Below, piece by piece: positions 56,036 through 64,000 of a DNA stretch of 64,000 nucleotides (the first letter of the stretch is position 1; every line of letters begins with the position of its first letter). The stretch comes from Silene latifolia (Eukaryota > Streptophyta > Magnoliopsida > Caryophyllales > Caryophyllaceae). The notes under the pieces were generated by a model. It saw only the letters and a program-made list of their open reading frames with translations. It did not search any database and was not told the DNA's origin. A program made the translations under genes and the position numbers. Where the stretch lies: contig NC_133538.1 in the NCBI RefSeq assembly GCF_048544455.1, forward strand, positions 440,570,311 to 440,634,310, read 5' to 3'.

Positions 56036-58414
56036 CATGTTTTTCATCTGTTTTATGACTATAACATGCTAAAACATGCATAACATGATCCAAATATGGG
56101 TTAAATGAGCCAAAACCGGATTTTGGCCGGAGACAGGGGCTGCTTGTATAGCAGGGTGGCTCGCGCCTAAACCCCCTCTCAGGCCTTAATCCAGCCGTGT
56201 TTGGTTTCATCTTCCCCTTTAATTCATTTCTTCTTTATAATCGGTTTTTACCATTTCAAATATTTCAAATCATTTTTTTCATGATAAACTTTTAACCATA
56301 AAATATTTTTCACCCTTGGTTCCTAAAACCATGACGGTTTAATCCGTGTTTCGGTGATAATATTTGGTTAAATACATTATAAAAGGTATTTTAAAACCAT
56401 TTATTTCATTTCTTTACATTTTCAAAACAAATGCATTAGTCATAAATACAAAATCATCATTGGTTCTACATATCATGTCGGATTTTAACCCGAGTATGAT
56501 GATAAAGATTGACTAATAACAAACAAATGAAATTAAAACAATTTGTTCGTAATCATTTTCAAAACTATTCATGTCAAGCTTGTAAAACCGAACCCGACAT
56601 CGAATATTTTCAGTACAATGATAATTATTCAAGTCTCGTTCTTCACATTAACACAAAAGAGGTCTAAACGACCTTTTCAAACCAAGATGGGTTCAAACAC
56701 CCTCTTTTCAAACCATTTTACAAACCTTTTAATGGTCAAAAGACGTCCCTTCAACCGTCTGTTGACCCGCGCTTAAACAGGCTAATCATTTTCCAATTTT
56801 CAAACCAGGACAGGCCTGTTTGCATCGCCTAATGGCTCGCGCCTATATAGGTTTCCTGATGCAGACCATGTTTCCTTCCAGCACTTGTCTAGGACGATTC
56901 TGACTTCGGTTAACCCGAATACAGGACGGATCAGTTGACGAATCTGCCCATTTTACATTGTATTTGCAAAACGCCTTACTAAGACAAATGGATTACGTTA
57001 TGCACCATAAACCTAACTTGGTAAATGGATGTTTATTTTCCGTCTTGCATGCAAATCAACATTAAATCCAACTCGACATCAAATACTTGATACTTTGATT
57101 AAACAACCGACGTAGAAATCTCACATGTTAGGTTCAAACTTGTGGATGCGCATTCATGCATTTACCCGTTTTATCAACTTTTGCATTTAACCAACCAAGA
57201 TCGATCAGTAGAGGCCGCTACCGCGGACGAGATTGGGTGTCCGATTAAAGGGCTTCCCAATACCTACCTTCACCTCTTACTCAGAAACTTTGGATAGTGG
57301 ACGACCTTATCCAGGGCGTACGAGAGTCATTCTAGAGATAGGATGCTAAAGAGGAACGATTTCTTATCATTAGTACCTATGTCAAACACCGCTTTTTGCC
57401 TTGGTTGACCTCGGTATAAAGTGGATTCGAACGGGTTCCAAGCATCCCACAAATGCTTGGTGGCGACTCCAAACATCTCTTGCATCATTTTGATGGTCAC
57501 GCGGTTATCACACGCCAAATCAAACACATTTATATTCTCAACAAACAACTAGTAAGTGGTTAAGTCTTGGTCGATTCACGGGACGGTGTGCTTTGGGTTC
57601 TAAGTCTATCTATCTCAATTTATGCTAGTGTCACAATTGATTTGGGTTGGAGTTGGTGAGTCTAAACTAATAGAAGCAATAAAGTAAAACAAGCAATAAA
57701 TTAAGATATGTAAACAATTGATTAAAGTACTAGGATGTCATGGGATCATAGGGGATTCATGGTAATAGATCATACAAACATGTTCTTAAATAGATGCAAG
57801 CAACTTATTGTTGTGATGGAATCGAGTTAGTGTATATCTTACAATTCCTAGGAATATTTAGGTCCCGGAGCCGAGTCGATCAAGACTTTACAACACCTAC
57901 AAGTCGACTTAGTCTCTTCCTATTCAATTCTATACATGGTCTAACAAGGCTTGAGTTGGCTTATATCTTACAAGCCTCATTGAAAAGATAAGAGATGGGT
58001 AAAAAATGCAAAGTTACCTCTAAAACTTGATTTATTGAACTAAGGACTTTAGCCTTGGTCTCCTCTTTGATGCTTGGTCGTTGGATGTTATCAATTTAGC
58101 TCTGTTTCACTCCGTTTGGGTAAGGTTAGTACTCCTCTTCTACAAAGGAGACCAAACCTCATAGAATATGCATAATAGGAAGCTAGAGATAAGAAACGAC
58201 CCTAATACACACTAAAAAGCATAGGAACTAGGCTAGTTAAGGGACTAAATGTGCGTAAATATGAGTCAAATCACGTTTCGAGACCCTTGCCGAGACGAAA
58301 CCAACCGATCTAAAATGATCCGGTCGAAAGCATTTTTTACGCCGCCAAGCGTGGCTTTCAAAAGACCGCTACACATCCGCAGATCGGCTGGGCGCGTAGG
58401 TGGCTATGTCCACA
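56036..58414 (+). repeat. Ogre-like LTR (element I), interrupted by a solo LTR
   Basis: Left boundary uncertain. The stretch 57230-57490 (GGATGCTAAAGAGGAACGAT, CCGCTTTTTGCCTTGGTTGA, CTTGGTGGCGACTCCAAAC) is characteristic of Ogre/Tat LTRs. After the solo LTR it resumes and ends TGTCCACA (58414), three bases before the primer site. No coding content. Confidence 0.6.
57491..58273 (-). repeat. Solo LTR of the H family
   Basis: 783 bp, TGATGGTCAC...GAGTCAAATCA. It is homologous to the LTR of H at both ends and over about 500 bp, but lacks the palindrome-bearing middle. Flanks CATTT (57486-57490) and CGTTT (58274-58278) look like a target duplication with one CG-to-CA change. No internal region or primer site adjoins it. 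Confidence 0.75.
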
Positions 58415-58417
58415 GAT

Positions 58418-58435
58418 TGGCGACTCCGCTGGGGA
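58418..58435 (+). other. Primer-binding site of Ogre-like element I
   Basis: TGGCGACTCCGCTGGGGA, the form of primer site usual in Ogre elements (tRNA-Arg). Confidence 0.8.
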
Positions 58436-59839
58436 AAACCAGGACACTTGTGTCTTTATGTTCCCTAGATGGTGAGACTCGAATGAGGTCTTGGTTGAAA
58501 TGCATTATTTGATATTACGGTCATAGTCTGGTTCCTTGTCCGGGCCCATAACCTAACCCTTTTCGACCAATTGGCTCGTCTCGTCGGCGTGAGTTTTCTC
58601 ATCCCCGCATTTCGAATCCCGATTGAGTCAAGCATACCGTTGACGTTACACATTTCTGTTTCGTCAAAGGGCTTTCATTTCCTTTGAGCATGAGGCTAGG
58701 GCACCCTCCTTACACATTTTGTTTGGATTGGTATCCCTCTCGGAAATTGGGATTTGATCGCTTGGTGTGTAACCCACAATTTTAAGCCAAAACCCGTGTC
58801 AGCATTATGCATAATATAATGAAACTGCGAGTGCTTATGTGTTATGTGATCATAAGTCCTTCTGTGTCATTTCAAACTTTCAAAAAAGAAACCCCCTTTG
58901 CGCTGTTATAATGGCCATTTCAAAACTCGGTGTTTCGCCGACCGTCGCATTTCAAAAGCACGCCTTTTTAGGCCGTCATAATCACGATTTTCAAACCCGG
59001 TTTTCTATAACCATTTCAAATAACACGCATTTTTAGGCCGTCGTAATGACGATTTTCAAACCCGGTTTTCAATTTCAAACAACACGCCTTTCTAGGCCGT
59101 TGTAATGACGATTTTCAAAGTTGGTTTCACAACCATTTCAAAAAACACCTTTTTTACGCCGTTATAATCCCGCGTCAAGACACGGATTTTAACCCATCTC
59201 GCGCCAACACAATGGCTCTTTCAAAACACGAGAAAGGCACACACCCCTTTCTCAAAACATTTTCAAATCCCGAGGACCATACACCATCCCCGAGACCTTG
59301 TCAAACATTTCAAAACTCGATTTTCAAAACATACAATTTTAAATTTAAAAAATACCGTCTTTGGAAATAGTACATTGTTTTCAGGGCCGCCTCAACTCAA
59401 ACTCGAACCGTCTTTCGAAAGCAAACTTAAGGCAACCTTTTCAACTAACCGACTTCTAAAGATCCCTATCCTTCGGGAGCCGTCCATAAAGCGACAAACG
59501 AGTCTTTTGAAAATCTCTATTTTTGAAAGCTTCAGTCCACCATTCCAATTCCGCCTCGTGTCTATCGAGTCGAAGGAAGCGTACTTATGGGTCTTTACTT
59601 ATGATTCGTCTCACCTCGAGACTCATTCAACGGCATCACGCCATTATGTTGGACGCGAGTCAAAGTCCGGTCAACACCGTCACGTTATAAATCGAGTCAG
59701 CACCGAGGCATCACACACGGTCGCCCTCGTCTTGTTGAGTCTGGTCTATTTTCCCGTCCTTTGTGTTGCATGTGTTTAGCCGTTAAATCATGTCAGATTG
59801 AGAAGAAATGTAAGCCGTTTTCTGCCTTAGACCCATGGC
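58436..59839 (+). other. Leader of Ogre-like element I
   Basis: Long untranslated leader with tandem repeats (58899-59170). A 134-codon frame at 59375-59779 has no recognised motif and is rich in Ser, Leu and Lys; I do not call it a gene. The element is cut by copia element J at 59840. Confidence 0.6.
58899..59170. repeat. Tandem repeat of 59-65 bp units
   Basis: Units contain CGCCTTTTTAGGCCGTCATAA, then TGACGATTTTCAAACCCGG, at 58961, 59026, 59085 and about 59147, with a partial unit near 58899. Units differ by a few substitutions. Confidence 0.85.
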
Positions 59840-61104
59840 TGTTGGAGTATGTGTCCTCAACAATAGTGTGATCACATGTTTGAATCTCTAATTAAGAATA
59901 TGTAAGGGATGATTCATTTATATAGTCAACTGATCAACATTAATCAGTAATAATTGGCTAACTAGAATTTGACATTACTGTCGTTTGACGGTGGTGATCA
60001 GTTGATCCCTTAAGGTCACACCTAAAGGATGAGACTCAAATAAACAATTAATTAATTGTATTCGATACGGATTAATTAATCCCTTATTTATATGAGTTGG
60101 ATTTTGTATCTTATTGTAATGTGATTAAATACGATTCGATTTAGTGGATTAATATATTAATTTACTAAATTATGTTGAAGTTTTATAAATATTTCGAGGT
60201 AGAGGTAATTAGTTATTTGCATTTACAAGTGGTTGTAAATTTAAGTAACTAGCTATTATGTGACCCATTATATGTTGATATCATGGTAAAATATTACTCA
60301 ATAAGTTGAGTGAATATATATGTTTATTAATTTGTCACATATTTGTTGTATGATCAAATTAATAATTAATTATGTAAGATAATTAAACATAAGACTTATA
60401 AGCATTTGTGGGACAAATATTATAAGATAAAAATGACCAAAATAGAGCATGGCCACCGGTTTTTAGAGTAGATAGGACACTTGTCCTAAGGCTTATATTT
60501 TGCCTAAAAATCTTATGACACAAGCACCACTTGTGATGTTGCCTCTAAATAATATGACACTGCCAATAAAGCATTTGCATGTGATTTTTGAGAAGACAAA
60601 AATGCTCTATAAAGAGCACTTTGGCCGGAACTTTCAAGATGTGAGAAGAACATTTGTTGTTCTCAATATTTCTCATTTTATTCTCTCTAAATCCTCATCT
60701 CTTCCTTACATGCAAAAACCTCAAAAACCGCTCAAATACAAATATTTATTATATATTACTAGTGTAGTAATATTAGTAATATTAGTAAATATTAAGGGTG
60801 CATTACTACATAATATCTAGTTAACATTAGTAGTAATTTTGGATTAAATCGTGGGTGCAATCAAAAGGAGAGCTCCTAATATAGAGTCTTGGAGGATCAT
60901 CCTAATACTTATCATAGCTCAAGAACAAGTGAAGGTAGGAGACCTTACTTGTGCCCATTTCGTGCCACACAACAATGTTAGAACCATTGTTTTCTTATTT
61001 TATCTCTATTTTTGTTATGCATGCACTAGATCCACTATGACAAATTTAATATGTTGATTAAATCACTATTAGAAATGTCTAATAATAGGTATATGAACCT
61101 AACA
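59840..61104 (+). repeat. 5' LTR of element J
   Basis: 1265 bp, TGTTGGAGTATG...AACCTAACA. The 106-codon frame at 60500-60820 lies wholly inside the LTR and has no motif, so it is not called a gene. Two nearby TATAAAG-type boxes occur (for example 60606). Confidence 0.9.
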
Positions 61105-61106
61105 AT

Positions 61107-61119
61107 TGGTAACAGAGCA
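61107..61119 (+). other. Primer-binding site of element J
   Basis: TTGGTAACAGAGC directly after the LTR; close to the initiator tRNA-Met site (TGGTATCAGAGC) with one change. Confidence 0.75.
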
Positions 61120-63077
61120 TAGGGGATGTTGCATGCCACTAATAAAAAAAATTCGCTTTTCTAAAATGGGAATTTAGAGAAGGATGTGTACGAAACACAA
61201 AACCTTAGATAAAGATCTAAGAATCCTAACATATTATGCAAAGCTTACTTAGGCGATCCTAGAATGGTCTTAAGCAAGCATCAAAGGATTGTAATTATCA
61301 TACTTTCGTTCATGTGATAATTGAGAATGGTCTCATTCACATTGTTGGAGAATCATGCTTATACATGAAGGTAAGTGGGAGCCATAATTATTTTTCCCAT
61401 GTCTTATATGTTGATAACATATTCCTCATTAAGAATAATGTACCAATGCTCTCCTCTGTGAAAGAGTGATTGGAAGACTAGGAAAAGGTGCAACTATTCT
61501 AGATTTCCGAATCTATGTGTTAAATTTGAGAGAATATTGGCATAGAGTCGAGAGCCTTATGATGATAAGTTCTTTCATATCTGTTTAACATCAACAAGGT
61601 TAAGTAGGTTATTCATATTGATGAAAGTGGAATTACTATGATAGAGTCATAATCATTCACTGAACCTAATAAGTTGTTGATCACATGAAATCGATTGCTA
61701 ATGTTTCCGCCATTAGAACGATCATGTATGCCATAATATGCACATGCCATGATGAATCATATGTTTGGAGCATAATAAGTCAATAACAAGTTAATTCGAA
61801 ACAAGGTCTTTTGAAGGCTTTAAGGAACATCACTTAAGATTCTTGACGAGAATTGGGGATTCATTCTTAAGTTTGGATGATATACTAACTTGTGTGTTTA
61901 AGGGTCGCACAAACTCTAGTTTCCAAACCTATAAGGATTTGTCGAAATCCTAGGCTGATTTTATTGACTTAGGAGTAAGAGACTAGAGAAATGTTTTAGT
62001 TTCAACCATTGCAAGTTCTACAAACATAATCTAAGTACATTCTGATAAGATGGTCAACATAGGGAATGAGAATATATTCCTCTACCAAAGCCTTTATCAC
62101 AAGTTATATGATAACAGTGGGAGCATCTTCCAAGTACAAGAGCCCAAGTCTAGTAAGAAAACTAGACATCTACTTAGATAAATTCATGTCATTAGAAATA
62201 ACATTGAATAGGAGGAAATAGCAATTCATAAAGTTGGAATGAATGGATACATGGTATATCCACTTACAAAGCTTTTATTGCTATTTAACTAGTGTAAAAT
62301 GTACACTATAGATTATGAGATATGAAGTAGTAATAAAGTATTGACTATTCATATATGATAATCGCATTTATCGTTTGAGTTTCTTTAAACTCATTCATTA
62401 CTTTGTTATATCCAAATGGGTTGTTGAGACAATATTCAACCCCATTGAAGTGAACTGGATTAACATAGTATGCGCCCCTGGTTACTTATAGGAGGTGACG
62501 TCTCGAAGTGACTAGAGTGTGATGCGATTGATGGCAAGTTCCAGTGTCATAGGGTCATGTGGGATAACTAGTCGATCACATAGACAGACTGTATGGGACA
62601 CTCTGTCGGGCAGTGCCCGCTTATAGAGTTCTGGAAATTCATAAAGCCTGGTCGTGGAAAGAGCTACTATAGTATTCTTATGAGTCAATTCTTTTGACTA
62701 GAGACTATTTGCCCAAGTTGGCATAAATTTTTGAATGGCTTTGATTTATACTCTACGACTATCATAACTGATGTCAAATGAGTATATTTTGGGTCATAAT
62801 GAACTGTGGCTATACGAAGGGAATAGTGCGATAGGAATTGTCCACCCCCTTGTCAGGGTTGTTTGAAATCTCAGGGCCACTTGAGGAGTAGTGAACTGAA
62901 TATGCGTGGCCATGCTCGGAAGGTATCTACGGTAGATAACTCCGGTCGGACAGTTACTCTCCAGATCGAGGAAACCACTCAAGATATGATCAAATGCAAC
63001 TACGACCCGCAAGACACCTTGCACTGAGTGGGAGATTGTAATAGGACAAGAGAATTGGTGACGCACACTTGTCTCGG
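61120..63077 (+). pseudogene. Copia RT and RNase H relic of element J
   Basis: Recognisable only as short translated pieces: VLYVDNIFLIKNNVPML near 61410 (decayed YVDDILLIGNDIPML, catalytic second Asp replaced by Asn), IRTIMYAIICTCHDE near 61720 (decayed GSIMYAMICTRPD), and a NNIE-EEIAIHKVG and PLTKLL piece near 62195-62275 (decayed RNase H end). Most of pol is deleted. From about 62400 the sequence parallels the 3' untranslated region of F. Confidence 0.75.
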
Positions 63078-63090
63078 ACAAGTGGGAGAT
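63078..63090 (+). other. Polypurine tract of element J
   Basis: ACAAGTGGGAGAT directly before the LTR; same run as in element F (minus strand at 30610-30620). Confidence 0.85.
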
Positions 63091-64000
63091 TGTTGGAGTA
63101 TGTGTCCTCAACAATAGTGCAATCACATGTTTATATCTCAAATTAAGAATACGTAAGGGATGATTCATTTATATAGTCAACTGATCAACATTAATCAGTA
63201 ATGATTGGCTAACTAGAGTTTGATATTACTGTCATTTGACGGTGGTGATCAGTTGATCCCTTAAGGTCACACCTAAAGGATGAGACCCAAATAAATAATT
63301 AATTAATTGTATTCGATACGGATTAATTAATCCCTTATATATATGAGTTAGATTTTGTATCTTATTGTAATGTGATTAAATAAGATTCGATATAGTGGAT
63401 TAATATATTAATGTACTAAATTATGTTGAGGTTTTATAAATAATTTGAGGTAGAGGTAATTAGTTATTTGCATTTACAAGAGGTTGTAAATTTAACTAAC
63501 TAGCTATTATGAGACCCATTAGATGTTGATATAATGGTAAAATATTACTCAATAAGTTGAGTGAATATATATGTTTATTAATTGTCACATAATTGTTGTA
63601 TGATCAAATTAATATTTAATTATGTAAGATAATTAAACATAACACTTATAAGCATTTGTGGGACAAATATTATAAGACAAAAATGGACCAAAATAGAGCA
63701 TGGCCATTGGTTTTTAGAGTAGATAGGACACTTGTCCTAAGTCTTCTATTTTGCCTAAAAATCTTATGACACAAGCACCACTTGTGATGTTGCCTCTAAA
63801 TAATATGACACTACCAATAAAGCATTTGCATGTGATTTTTTAGAAGACAAAAATGCTCTATAAAGAGCACTTTGGCCGGAACTTTCAAGATGTGAGAAGA
63901 ACATTTGTTGTTCTCAATATTTCTCATTTTATTTTCTCTAAATCCTCATCTCTTCCTTACATGCAAAAACCTCAAAAACCACTCAAATACTAATATTTGT
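63091..64000 (+). repeat. 3' LTR of element J, truncated by the window
   Basis: First 910 bp of the LTR, aligning with 59840 onward with scattered substitutions and small indels. Confidence 0.9.

Larger units (their letters stand above)
59840..64000 (+). mobile_element. Element J: degraded Ty1/copia element, 3' LTR cut by window end
   Basis: 5' LTR 59840-61104, primer site, a 2-kb interior with RT and RNase H relics, polypurine tract 63078-63090, 3' LTR from 63091. LTRs are about 95 percent alike by eye. The LTR start TGTTGGAGTATGTGTCCTC resembles that of element F. Expected target duplication is ATGGC (59835-59839), its partner being beyond the window. gag, protease and integrase are missing. 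Confidence 0.85.

Noticed and set aside
59375..59779. 134-codon ORF as a gene
   Set aside because: Lies in the leader of an Ogre-like element, has no recognisable domain and no supporting context.
60500..60820. 106-codon ORF as a gene
   Set aside because: Entirely within the LTR of element J; the 3' LTR holds the same sequence.

Overview
This window is plant nuclear DNA made almost entirely of nested retrotransposons. The evidence is Ty3/gypsy elements of the Tat, Ogre, Athila and chromovirus lineages, Ty1/copia elements and a plant L1-type LINE, with primer-binding sites matching tRNA-Asp and initiator tRNA-Met. I found no host gene, rRNA, tRNA gene or CRISPR array. The organism is a flowering plant, most probably a eudicot. 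The Tat elements with antisense genes resemble types described in Caryophyllales such as Silene, but the species is not determined. Nearly every coding region is broken by stops or frameshifts, so the window reads as a repeat graveyard with a few younger insertions.

Layout, left to right. 1-3873: a minus-strand Athila-type element without pol (H), with an intact 358-codon gag-like ORF, a tRNA-Asp primer site and a 1.9-kb LTR; it cuts the 5' LTR of element A. 3874-24942: Tat element A (plus strand), with broken gag, protease, RT, RNase H, a second archaeal-type RNase H and integrase, then an antisense multi-exon gene. That gene is interrupted at 11618-22789 by a second Tat element B (minus strand), which has its own antisense spliced gene, an extra tandem LTR and target duplication CCCTA. 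24943-25652: the 3' part of an Athila LTR (G) into which A inserted. 25653-27573: a LINE relic (minus strand).

27574-55609: chromovirus D (plus strand), split by copia element F (29328-38252, minus; target duplication GTATA) and Athila-type element C (38842-53948, plus; target duplication CCCAC). C is itself split by E (43138-50817, plus; target duplication GATGC). E has chromovirus-type LTRs and primer site but encodes only an Athila ORF1-like protein. 55610-56035: a fragment of a copia LTR. 56036-59839: an Ogre-like LTR and leader (I) with a nested solo LTR of the H family. 59840-64000: copia element J, whose 3' LTR runs off the window.

Inferred nesting: G contains A and the LINE; A contains H and B; the LINE contains D; D contains F, C and the right-hand fragments; C contains E; I contains the solo LTR and J. 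The most interesting signals are a set of RNA hairpins in the D and E LTRs, one with compensatory changes; arrays of the palindrome ACTCGATCGAGT phased at 19-22 bp in LTRs and leaders; conserved antisense spliced genes in both Tat elements; the chimeric element E; and the intact acidic ORF of H.
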